6,224 bases of DNA from Desulfuromonas sp. (GCA_030145265.1 JAQYWA010000129.1:1-6224); one strand, 5' to 3'. Counted from the first letter of the stretch, positions 1 through 5,947 are shown. Program-made: numbers and translations. Notes: generated by a model from the sequence alone, not told the origin.

Positions 1-11
1 TTATCCTCCGC

Positions 12-40
12 TTGATTCCCGCAACAAAACAGCATAATAT
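12..40 (+). promoter_or_regulatory. Candidate sigma-70 promoter for the exbB-exbD-kinase operon
   Basis: TTGATT at 12-17 resembles a -35 box and is followed, after 17 nt, by TAATAT at 35-40. An overlapping CATAAT at 33-38 matches the -10 consensus better but leaves a 15-nt spacer. Transcription would start near position 46, leaving a leader of about 45 nt before the ATG at 90. This is called by consensus match and position only. Confidence 0.4.
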
Positions 41-89
41 TAGGTAATTTTCGCTACTTGTCATTCACCAATGAAAGGGTGGCTGGTTC

Positions 90-689
90 ATGTTGGAAAT
101 CTTTCAAAAAGGCGGACCTCTGATGTACCCGATCCTGCTCTGCTCGGTTATGGCCCTGGCCATTTTCCTCGAGCGGATATGGACGTTTTATCGCATCCGC
201 CGCGGGACGGACCGCCTGGTGCGTGAGGTGGAAAACCTTGCGGGTAATCACCACATCGACGAAGCCCTGGTGGTCTGTCAGCGCGACGGGTCGCCTCTGG
301 CCCGGATTTTTATTGCCGCTCTGCGCTCAACAGGACGCTCCAGGGACCACCTGAAAACCGTGGTCGAAGAAGTTGGCAGCAGGGAAACAGCGCCCCTCGA
401 GAAGTATCTCGGCCTGATGGGGACGATCGCCACTATTTCGCCACTCCTGGGTCTGTTGGGGACTGTGCTCGGTATGATCCAGGCGTTCACCGTCATCGCG
501 ACCCTTGGTGCCGGAACTCCCGCCACGCTCGGCGGCGGCATCTCCCAGGCGCTGATCACTACGGCGGCCGGTCTGGCGGTCGCTATTCCGACGATTTTGC
601 TGCACAAATATCTTTCCAGCCGGGTCGACCGGATTGCCCTCGACCTCGAGGAATACTCACTGCGCATGGTCGATCTTCTCGGGAGTTGA
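90..689 (+). CDS. exbB: ExbB/TolQ/MotA-family proton-channel protein
   Basis: Inner-membrane subunit of an ExbB-ExbD type motor, which uses proton flow to energise an outer-membrane or envelope partner. The 199-residue protein shows the family layout: membrane helix 1 at about residues 11-32, a cytoplasmic helical stretch at about 35-105, and two further helices at about 107-135 and 149-172. The signature segments are present: GLLGTVLGMIQAF at 121-133, and GIS-x-AL-x-TTA-x-GL-x-VAIP at 150-167 with paired threonines 157-158 in the expected channel helix. It is shorter than E. coli ExbB (244 residues) and TolQ (230) and has no long N-terminal periplasmic extension. The start ATG at 90 follows AAAGGGTGG, and an in-frame ATG at 123 lies inside the first helix. 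It is 3 nt upstream of exbD. TolQ is an alternative name; no tolA, tolB or pal is present to support it. Confidence 0.9.
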   Translation: MLEIFQKGGPLMYPILLCSVMALAIFLERIWTFYRIRRGTDRLVREVENLAGNHHIDEALVVCQRDGSPLARIFIAALRSTGRSRDHLKTVVEEVGSRETAPLEKYLGLMGTIATISPLLGLLGTVLGMIQAFTVIATLGAGTPATLGGGISQALITTAAGLAVAIPTILLHKYLSSRVDRIALDLEEYSLRMVDLLGS

Positions 690-692
690 AGC

Positions 693-1103
693 ATGGGTTT
701 CCAGCGCAAACGGCGTGATGAGCCGAAAGTCGACATGACCCCGATGGTTGACGTGGTCTTTCTACTGTTGATTTTCTTCATGATTTCAACAACGTTTATC
801 GAAACTCCCGGACTTTCCATCAAACTTCCCGAGGCCTCTACCCATGTGGCAGAAAAGGCCCCTGAAGAACTTAAAATCTATCTGTCCCAAAAAGGCGAGA
901 TTTTCCTGGGTGAAACGGAACTGACTACAGAGGCGTTGAAACGGCACTTGGGAGGGTACGGAAGCCGTGCCGGCAACACGACATTTCTGCTGTTGGCTGA
1001 TAAGGAGGCCCGGCATGGTCAGGTCGTTGAGCTGATGGATATGGCCAAAGTCGCCGGTTTTTCCAAGTTGGCCATTGCCACCGAACAAAGGAACAAGCAA
1101 TGA
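693..1103 (+). CDS. exbD: ExbD/TolR-family biopolymer transport protein
   Basis: Partner of the preceding ExbB-like channel protein; the single membrane helix carries the protonatable aspartate of the motor. The 136-residue protein has a basic cytoplasmic N-terminus (residues 1-13), then DMTPMVDVVFLLLIFFM at 14-30, with Asp20 in the position of the essential helix aspartate of ExbD/TolR. A periplasmic domain follows from about residue 38, with the family-typical LPEAS (45-49) and a C-terminal segment DKEARHGQVVELMDMAK (103-119). Length is usual for the family. The start follows GGGAG at 681-685 with 7 nt spacing, and its stop overlaps the next gene's start as ATGA, which implies translational coupling. 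ExbD is preferred over TolR because no other Tol-Pal gene is visible, but the sequence alone does not separate them. Confidence 0.9.
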   Translation: MGFQRKRRDEPKVDMTPMVDVVFLLLIFFMISTTFIETPGLSIKLPEASTHVAEKAPEELKIYLSQKGEIFLGETELTTEALKRHLGGYGSRAGNTTFLLLADKEARHGQVVELMDMAKVAGFSKLAIATEQRNKQ

Positions 1104-2047
1104 TTGCAGGAGCAGCCATCGGTGTCGATCTTGGCGGCACCAATTGCCGGGCGGCCTTGGTGGCTTCGGCTGGACGGATAGGCGGGGTGCTCAGGATGCC
1201 GACTCGGATGGCGGACGGGTACAACGCTTTGCTGGCCAACCTTGCCGGACTCTGTGGGCAGCTGCTGGATGATTCGCTTACCCGCGGTCTGCGGGTTTCT
1301 GCTGTTGTTATGGGCGCTCCCGGCATCATTACTCAGGACGGCCGGGTTCTGGTTTCACCGAATCTCTCTGAACTCAACGGAAAGGCTCTGGCGACCGATC
1401 TCGGCAACCAGCTGAACCTGCCGACGCGGGTCATTAATGACGCTAACGCGATCGGCTGGGGGGAGGCGCTGTTCGGAGCCGGACGGAATTTTTCTTCATT
1501 TTTGACCGTAACTCTTGGAACCGGGGTCGGCGGCGCCCTGGTGCTGGATCGACGGATCTGGACTGGTGCGGATGGTGCGGCCGGCGAGATCGGGCATCTG
1601 ACGGTGACCCCGGATGGTCGTCCCTGTGGTTGTGGAAGCCGGGGGTGCCTGGAGCAATACGCGTCGGCCAGCGGCATTGTGCTGGGTGTTCGCGAACGTC
1701 TGGCGACCGGTCAAAAGAGCCTGCTGGCTGAGGTGGACGGGGCTGACCTGACCAGTTTTAAGGTGGCCGAGGCGGCCCGGCGCGGCGATTCGCTGGCACT
1801 GGCCGTGTTCGAAGAGGCGGGTCGCGCCCTTGGCCTGGCGCTGGCCGGGGTGGCGAATTTGCTCAATCTCGACGGAGTTGTAGTCACCGGCGGTGCGAGT
1901 GAAAGCTTCGACCTGATGCTGCCGATGGTGAAAGAGGAGATTCGCCAACGGGCCTTTGAGGTGCCGGGTAAGCGCCTGCGGATTGTTCGCGGCGAACTCG
2001 GTGACGATGCCGGTATCCTGGGGGCGGCCGGCATGGCCTTGCAGTGA
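1100..2047 (+). CDS. ROK-family sugar kinase, probably glucokinase-like
   Basis: Cytoplasmic ATP-dependent sugar kinase of the ROK family, probably phosphorylating glucose or a related hexose at O6. Visible motifs in the 315 residues: nucleotide phosphate loop DLGGTN (10-15); GAPG (72-75); SPNL (86-89) at the usual sugar-binding position; NDANA (113-117), whose Asp114 is the expected catalytic base; LGTGVGGA (139-146); GEIGH (162-166), where Glu163 and His166 contact sugar in known members; the zinc motif CGCGSRGCLE (176-185), giving Cys176, Cys178 and Cys183 with His166; and a second glycine-rich segment VTGGASES (262-269). Length is normal and there is no N-terminal helix-turn-helix, so this is a kinase and not a NagC/XylR-type repressor. 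AAAGGA at 1087-1092 precedes the ATG, which overlaps the exbD stop by 4 nt. Mannokinase, fructokinase or an amino-sugar kinase cannot be excluded, so no symbol is given. Confidence 0.88.
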   Translation: MIAGAAIGVDLGGTNCRAALVASAGRIGGVLRMPTRMADGYNALLANLAGLCGQLLDDSLTRGLRVSAVVMGAPGIITQDGRVLVSPNLSELNGKALATDLGNQLNLPTRVINDANAIGWGEALFGAGRNFSSFLTVTLGTGVGGALVLDRRIWTGADGAAGEIGHLTVTPDGRPCGCGSRGCLEQYASASGIVLGVRERLATGQKSLLAEVDGADLTSFKVAEAARRGDSLALAVFEEAGRALGLALAGVANLLNLDGVVVTGGASESFDLMLPMVKEEIRQRAFEVPGKRLRIVRGELGDDAGILGAAGMALQ

Positions 2048-2107
2048 CGTGTCGTTTGATCCGTTTTAATTTGTAAGGAGATAGCCGTCGGTTCCCTCAA
2101 CTTGGTT

Positions 2108-2144
2108 GATCTCGGCGGTGAACTGATTGGTACCGCTGGAGATC
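2108..2144. repeat. Imperfect inverted repeat upstream of the chemoreceptor
   Basis: GATCTC (2108-2113) plus GCGGT (2115-2119) pair with ACCGC (2132-2136) plus GAGATC (2139-2144). This gives an 11-bp stem interrupted by a small internal loop, with a 12-nt terminal loop. The T-run at 2168 lies 23 nt past the stem, too far for a classical intrinsic terminator, so the role is open: RNA structure, protein site or chance. Confidence 0.4.
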
Positions 2145-2174
2145 TCGGGATCATGGTCGGACGCTAGTTTTTTC

Positions 2175-2203
2175 TTGACGTGTCAGGGGCTGCTGGCTAC
2201 GCT
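2175..2203 (+). promoter_or_regulatory. Candidate promoter for the chemoreceptor gene
   Basis: TTGACG at 2175-2180 is a good -35 match. With a 17-nt spacer the -10 position reads TACGCT (2198-2203), which matches only three of six consensus bases. Neither a convincing sigma-54 GG-N10-GC arrangement nor a flagellar sigma-28 site was seen nearby. Confidence 0.25.
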
Positions 2204-2252
2204 GCAGGTGGTACTTCCAGTCTTAATACGTTGTTACTTCGGGGGATAGGGA

Positions 2253-4241
2253 ATGAGTTTAGGAAACACGGTGACGCGCATTGACCGTAGCTGGTTGTTT
2301 GGCCTCAGCGGCCTTTGTCTTGGGATCAGCGCCCCTGTCGGCTGGCAGGTGTTGCGCCTGCTGTTATTCTGGCAGGAAGGGCAGGGACTCTGGGCGCAGG
2401 TGGAGGGCGACATCCTCCGTTCCAGCGAAAGCCTGGCCTTGTTCCTGTACATGGGCGCGGGCACTGCCGTGGTTCTTGGAGTCACGGGATTTCTGATTGG
2501 TCGCGGTGCGCAGCAGGTTCTCGAACGGGCCCATAGCCTCGATCAGCTCAACCGGACTGTGGCTGAGCAGAAAGAGACCTTCGAACGCCGGTTTCGAGAT
2601 CTTAACAAGAGCATCAAAGACTTTCATTCGATCAATACCCATATTCAGAAGTCGGTCAATTCCGATGAGATTCTGCGTCTGGCCGCCAACGGTCTGCACG
2701 AAATTCTCGGTTATGACCGCGTCAATGTCCTGATGGTCACGCCCGACCGCGATGGGCTTGATTTTCTGGCCAGCCGCGGCTGTGGCGTTGATACGGTTCC
2801 CGGGGTCAGACTCCCATTGGATGCAAGCGCCGGAGCCCTGTATAAGGTGGTTGTTGAAAAGCGGATAATTCTCATTGACGACATCAGCCAGATGTCCGAC
2901 GATTTTCACCTCAAGCCCCCTTATTCCGAAATTACCCAGTTGCGGTCGAAAAATTTCATCCTCTGTCCGATCATTGTGCGCGATGAGGTCGCTGGTTTTT
3001 TTGCCGTTGACAATAAAGTTAAACGAAAGCAACTGGATGACACCGACGTCGACACGGTAAAATTATTTGCCGACCAGGTGGGGGCGTCGTTGAACAAGCT
3101 CAACCTGCTCGAGGCCGTCGAGAGCCTGACCGGTGAACTCGATCACACCTTTACCGAATTCGGCAAAAATCGTTCGGAACATTCGCGACTCGATGCCTCC
3201 CTCAAAGAGGCCACCGAGTCGACCACCGAAGCGATCGTCGATATTTCCAGTGCCGCGGATGTCGTACGTGAGGCCGTCGATGCGACCCGGTCTGCAGCTG
3301 GAGAGATTTCCGTGTCCATTGATCAGGTCTCATCTAACCTGGTACAGCTTTCCGATTTCATGGAAAACTCCATCTCGGCCATGACCGAGATTTCTGTCAC
3401 GATTAAATCGGTTGAAGAGAGCGGTGCCCGTTCCCACGAAATGTCGGAAACCGTCAGAACCAAAGCCGAAAGCGGCGTACAAGCGGTTGCCGGGGTTATT
3501 TCGGGTCTGCAGGGGATTTCCAAAGCCGTCGAAGAAGCGGTCAAGGCCATCGAGCGCCTGTCCCAGAAGGGCGAGGAAATCAATACCATTACCACGGTGA
3601 TTTCCGAGGTGACTCAGAAGACCAACCTGCTCGCTCTCAATGCCGCCATTATCGCTGCGCAGGCCGGCGAACACGGCCGCGCATTCGGCGTCGTTGCCGA
3701 TGAGGTGCGTCACCTGTCGCAGGAGACCGCCCAGTCGACTGGCTCCATCACCCGGATTATCGAAGAGTTGCAGGAATGCACCCGCGAGTCAGTGGCGCAC
3801 ATCACCAAAACCCGCACGTTGGTTCAGGAAGGGATGGGGCTGGGCGGCGGCATGGAGCAGTCGCTCGGACAGATCTTGTCGAGCGCCGACACGGCGATGG
3901 AGATGACCCACGATATCCGTAGCGCCACCCAGGAAGTCGCCCGCAGCGTCGAGTCGGTCACTTCGTCGATTGAAAAAGTTGGCGAAATGTCCAGCCACAT
4001 TACGACCGCGTCGTCCGAACAGGCCGACGTGACACGCAACATCGTGCAGTCGATTGATGAAGTCAAGAACATGGCTGACGACATGGCTCTGGCCACCGAA
4101 CGGCAGAAACGCAACACCCTGAGCATCGAGACGGCGGTGACCTCGGTCAGCAGTATGATCAAGCGGATTTTTGATGAAATGGAACAGCGACGCGAAGCCA
4201 GCAATAAGGTTATTGAGGACTTGCGCAGGTTGAAGGGCTGA
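2253..4241 (+). CDS. Methyl-accepting chemotaxis protein with a cytoplasmic GAF domain
   Basis: Chemoreceptor expected to control a CheA kinase through CheW. Order in the 662 residues: short N-terminus, membrane helix at about 14-39, a loop of only about 20 residues (41-61), second helix at about 62-83, a charged coiled-coil linker at about 85-130, a GAF domain at about 130-285, then a long coiled-coil signalling domain at about 290-650. The hairpin tip lies at 454-490 and contains TNLLALNAAIIAAQAGEHG (457-475) followed by GVVADEVR. With almost no periplasmic part, sensing is probably through GAF or the membrane. No clear HAMP domain is visible, and the C-terminus (RRLKG) lacks an NWETF-type CheR tether. 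At the tip, the positions equal to E. coli Tsr Glu385 and Arg388 are Ile467 and Gln470. ATG at 2253 follows GGGGGA with 6 nt spacing. The stop codon lies in a direct repeat flanking an inserted element. The ligand is unknown. Confidence 0.93.
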   Translation: MSLGNTVTRIDRSWLFGLSGLCLGISAPVGWQVLRLLLFWQEGQGLWAQVEGDILRSSESLALFLYMGAGTAVVLGVTGFLIGRGAQQVLERAHSLDQLNRTVAEQKETFERRFRDLNKSIKDFHSINTHIQKSVNSDEILRLAANGLHEILGYDRVNVLMVTPDRDGLDFLASRGCGVDTVPGVRLPLDASAGALYKVVVEKRIILIDDISQMSDDFHLKPPYSEITQLRSKNFILCPIIVRDEVAGFFAVDNKVKRKQLDDTDVDTVKLFADQVGASLNKLNLLEAVESLTGELDHTFTEFGKNRSEHSRLDASLKEATESTTEAIVDISSAADVVREAVDATRSAAGEISVSIDQVSSNLVQLSDFMENSISAMTEISVTIKSVEESGARSHEMSETVRTKAESGVQAVAGVISGLQGISKAVEEAVKAIERLSQKGEEINTITTVISEVTQKTNLLALNAAIIAAQAGEHGRAFGVVADEVRHLSQETAQSTGSITRIIEELQECTRESVAHITKTRTLVQEGMGLGGGMEQSLGQILSSADTAMEMTHDIRSATQEVARSVESVTSSIEKVGEMSSHITTASSEQADVTRNIVQSIDEVKNMADDMALATERQKRNTLSIETAVTSVSSMIKRIFDEMEQRREASNKVIEDLRRLKG

Positions 4242-4242
4242 T
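4233..4242. repeat. Left copy of a 10-bp direct repeat (probable target-site duplication)
   Basis: AAGGGCTGAT, covering the last two codons and stop of the chemoreceptor gene, recurs exactly at 4391-4400. The match ends at both sides (G versus A before it, G versus A after it). The two copies bracket the palindromic element, which is what an insertion with target duplication leaves behind. Confidence 0.65.
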
Positions 4243-4390
4243 GGCGTCGCAAAAAGTCCGCCCTACGGCGTTACGGCGCTTTTTCAGGACCTAGACCTAC
4301 CTGATGTAGGCCTTCGCCCCTGAAAAATCACCAGGCCTTGTAGGTCGAAATTTTTACTTAGCCATCTTAAGACTTTTTGCGAAAGCATCA
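4239..4390. mobile_element. MITE-like palindromic element, about 150 bp, no ORF
   Basis: The ends form 20-bp inverted repeats with 17 matches: 4239-4258 (TGATGGCG then TCGCAAAAAGTC) against the reverse complement of 4371-4390. Inside are further dyads: CTTTTTCAGG (4279-4288) with CCTGAAAAAT (4319-4328), CCTAC (4296-4300) with GTAGG (4306-4310), and GACCTAC (4294-4300) with GTAGGTC (4340-4346). It encodes no transposase and is flanked by a 10-bp direct repeat. Such features fit a non-autonomous miniature transposable element or a dispersed palindromic intergenic repeat. The exact ends are uncertain by about 4 bp because the left TGAT belongs both to the terminal repeat and to the flanking duplication. 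RNA from either strand could fold into a branched hairpin. Confidence 0.7.
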
Positions 4391-4400
4391 AAGGGCTGAT
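4391..4400. repeat. Right copy of the 10-bp direct repeat
   Basis: Exact second copy of the AAGGGCTGAT found at 4233-4242. Here it is followed by AG, so the ancestral reading would be Lys-Gly-TGA-TAG, with a tandem stop. Removing 4243-4400 would restore the inferred pre-insertion sequence and place the terminator at 4428 about 28 nt after the stop codon. Confidence 0.65.
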
Positions 4401-4427
4401 AGATTCAGAATACAGGTAATGATTCCG

Positions 4428-4457
4428 GGGGCGCTTCAGGCGCCCCTAATCTTTTTC
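4428..4457 (+). terminator. Intrinsic terminator of the chemoreceptor transcript
   Basis: GGGGCGC (4428-4434) pairs with GCGCCCC (4440-4446) around a 5-nt loop and is followed by TAATCTTTTTC, a T-rich tract in the rightward direction. The end of the stem coincides with the last base of the stop codon of the convergent metal-exporter gene. No A-rich tract lies on the left side, so it probably works mainly on rightward transcripts. Confidence 0.7.
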
Positions 4458-5357
4458 AAGATGGCAGGCCTGCCGTCCCGGGCATTCGAGTCGCTGGCAG
4501 GGTTCGATGTGGATGGTGACATCCGAACCGAGGATCTCCCGCTCAATCTTCTTCTCCAGGTCGTCAGCGATGTCATGGGCCTCTTTTATCGTCAGGTGCT
4601 TGCAGACGGTCAAGTGGAAATCCATGATTTTCTGGGACCCGGCTCGTCGTGTACGCAGGTTGTGATAGCCGATCAGATCACCCCGGTGGGTTTCGATCAG
4701 GCTGGTTATCTCCTGCTTAATCCCTTCGGGCAGTTCTTCGTCGAGTACATCCCTTAATCCATGTCTAAGCAGCTTGAAGGCTTCGTAGATGATGTAGAGG
4801 CCAACCAGGATCGACAGGGCCGGATCGATCCAGGGCAGGTTGAGAAATGAGATGAGCACCAGGCCGGCCAGCAGGACCAGGTTGGTGTAGACGTCCATGG
4901 CGAAATGAAGAGAGTCTGCCTGCAGCGCCGAAGAGTCGGTTGCTTTGCCGACTTTGCGCAGGTGGCGGGCGATGGCCCAGGAGGCCGCGGTGCTGAAGAG
5001 CAGCACGGCCATCCCGCCGCCAAGGTGCGACAGTTCGACGCCGTCAAGCAGGCGCCGGATTGATTCGAAAATGATCCATGAGCCGGAGAGGGTGATGACA
5101 ATCGACTGGACCAGGGTGGCGACGGTCTCGTATTTGCCGTGTCCGAAAGGATGGGATTGGTCTGCCGGTTGATCGGCCTGGCGGATAGCCAGATAGTTGA
5201 CGCCTGACATGAGAATGTCGAGCAGGGAGTCGACCGCCGAGGAGATGACCGCCATCGAGCCGGTGGTCAGGCCCGTGATCAGCTTGAGAATGGCCAGGCC
5301 GCTGGCGGTGGCGATCGAAGCGCGGGCGGCCCTGAGTTTCGTGTTGGCGTGTGGCAT
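4446..5357 (-). CDS. Cation diffusion facilitator, FieF/YiiP-like divalent metal exporter
   Basis: Inner-membrane proton-coupled antiporter that exports Zn, Fe, Cd or similar divalent ions from the cytoplasm. The 303 residues align closely with E. coli FieF/YiiP in motif order. Transport site A is Asp43 and Asp47 (AVDSLLD) with His151 and Asp155 (HFAMD). The loop site is Asp66, His69 and His73 in DQSHPFGHGKYE. The cytoplasmic dimer domain has His232, His248, His261 and His283, at the positions of the YiiP metal ligands, with Glu285 in place of the YiiP Asp285. Membrane helices lie at about 13-34, 36-58, 80-102, 113-132, 148-171 and 175-195. An unusual tail follows residue 286, with Cys287, Cys292, Cys298 and His299. 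ATG at 5357 is preceded by GGAGA with 8 nt spacing. It lies 30 nt downstream of the unknown gene, probably in one operon. The metal cannot be fixed from sequence, so no symbol is given. Confidence 0.92.
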   Translation of the reverse strand: MPHANTKLRAARASIATASGLAILKLITGLTTGSMAVISSAVDSLLDILMSGVNYLAIRQADQPADQSHPFGHGKYETVATLVQSIVITLSGSWIIFESIRRLLDGVELSHLGGGMAVLLFSTAASWAIARHLRKVGKATDSSALQADSLHFAMDVYTNLVLLAGLVLISFLNLPWIDPALSILVGLYIIYEAFKLLRHGLRDVLDEELPEGIKQEITSLIETHRGDLIGYHNLRTRRAGSQKIMDFHLTVCKHLTIKEAHDIADDLEKKIEREILGSDVTIHIEPCQRLECPGRQACHLEKD

Positions 5358-5387
5358 TGGATCAGTCTCCAGCGGTGGCCGGATGAA

Positions 5388-5897
5388 TCAGCTTTTTAGC
5401 GAACAGTCGGCGTCCCATTTGAAATACCCATCATTTTCGATGGCATGGAATGTGTCAATGCGACTCTGGTAATAGTCGAGATCGGCGCAGCTGATCTGCA
5501 CCTCTTCCAGCTGCTGTTCGGAGATCAATTTCAGGTTGCGGCAGTAGTCGTAAAAGGCCAATACCCCTTCGAGGATGGAGGTCAACTCGGCCAGGTTCGG
5601 TTCCATGTTCTTGATGATGTACCAGTTTCCGCCAAACTGGCGGATGAGCTGCGGGGTAATGTCAAACAGGTTCACCTGGCGGTCAGGGATGAGGAACTCA
5701 TGCAGAAAATAGTTGACCCCGTAACAGAGGCGGCTGGCCTCTTCGGCGGTGAGTTCGTGGTGGTTGATCAAGTGCAGGTAGCACTCCTTCACAAGCCGAC
5801 CGCACAGGCCGTCGGCGCGGATTTCGTCGTCGAGGGAGCGGATGTCGTAATTTGTCTTTTCGAAAATATCCTGCTGCGAAATATCGGCTGAACTCAT
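5388..5897 (-). CDS. Hypothetical soluble protein, 169 residues
   Basis: Not recognised. The protein is acidic, apparently mostly helical and has no signal peptide or membrane segment, so it should be cytoplasmic. A tryptophan- and tyrosine-containing segment, QFGGNWYIIKNMEPNL (87-102), looks conserved in character, and residues 102-150 resemble a helical repeat of Leu/Glu/Tyr-rich segments. Six cysteines (32, 39, 58, 119, 137, 165) are scattered without a metal-binding spacing. The start is set at the ATG at 5895-5897 because a near-perfect AGGAGG lies 4 nt upstream. A longer in-frame TTG start at 5912 would put the ribosome binding site inside the coding region and sits about where transcription should begin. 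It lies 30 nt upstream of the metal-exporter gene on the same strand and is divergent from mutS. A link to metal handling is only a guess from position. Confidence 0.8.
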   Translation of the reverse strand: MSSADISQQDIFEKTNYDIRSLDDEIRADGLCGRLVKECYLHLINHHELTAEEASRLCYGVNYFLHEFLIPDRQVNLFDITPQLIRQFGGNWYIIKNMEPNLAELTSILEGVLAFYDYCRNLKLISEQQLEEVQISCADLDYYQSRIDTFHAIENDGYFKWDADCSLKS

Positions 5898-5900
5898 GTT

Positions 5901-5907
5901 ACCTCCT
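5901..5907 (-). promoter_or_regulatory. Strong ribosome binding site that fixes the start of the unknown gene
   Basis: On the leftward strand this reads AGGAGGT, followed closely by the ATG at 5897. It is the best Shine-Dalgarno match in the window and argues against the upstream TTG start at 5912. Confidence 0.8.
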
Positions 5908-5918
5908 GACAAGGCGCT

Positions 5919-5947
5919 TTATTAGCATTCCTGCCTGAGTCGGTCAA
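5919..5947 (-). promoter_or_regulatory. Candidate promoter for the unknown gene and metal exporter
   Basis: On the leftward strand TTGACC (5947-5942) is followed after 17 nt by TAATAA (5924-5919), preceded by TG at the extended -10 position. A start of transcription near 5912 would leave a leader of about 15 nt with the ribosome binding site in place. Confidence 0.45.

Larger units (their letters stand above)
2048..2252 (+). other. Non-coding gap between the kinase and the chemoreceptor
   Basis: No gene with a usable start codon was found in these 205 nt. The gap contains a Shine-Dalgarno-like TAAGGAG (2074-2080) with no ATG, GTG or TTG at a suitable distance, an imperfect stem (2108-2144), a run of six T (2168-2173) and a candidate promoter (2175-2203). 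The ribosome binding site of the chemoreceptor, GGGGGA at 2241-2246, ends the region. No known riboswitch fold was recognised. Confidence 0.6.

Noticed and set aside
278..823. Leftward open frame of 181 codons across exbB and exbD
   Set aside because: Antisense to two genes with clear family motifs; Arg/Ser/Pro-rich translation typical of a shadow frame.
2194..2208. Possible sigma-54 promoter (TGGC with downstream CTGCA) upstream of the chemoreceptor
   Set aside because: The GG to GC spacing is wrong for a -24/-12 promoter, which needs ten intervening bases.
2048..2252. Cyclic-di-GMP riboswitch upstream of the chemoreceptor
   Set aside because: Such switches are common in this kind of organism, but the conserved GEMM sequence elements were not found here.
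2364..3032. Leftward open frame of 222 codons over the chemoreceptor GAF region
   Set aside because: It lies entirely within the well-supported chemoreceptor gene and encodes no recognisable domain; long antisense frames are common in GC-rich coding DNA.
4377..4757. Rightward open frame of 126 codons over the exporter gene end
   Set aside because: It starts inside the palindromic element without a ribosome binding site and runs antisense over the strongly conserved metal-exporter coding region, so it is a shadow frame.
5445..5891. Rightward open frame of 148 codons opposite the unknown gene
   Set aside because: It is antisense to the unknown gene, which has a near-perfect ribosome binding site and a promoter candidate. 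The opposing frame has neither and its composition looks like a mirror of the sense codons.
5898..5912. Longer TTG start for the unknown gene
   Set aside because: The five extra codons consist of the AGGAGG ribosome binding site itself, and the TTG lies about at the predicted transcription start.
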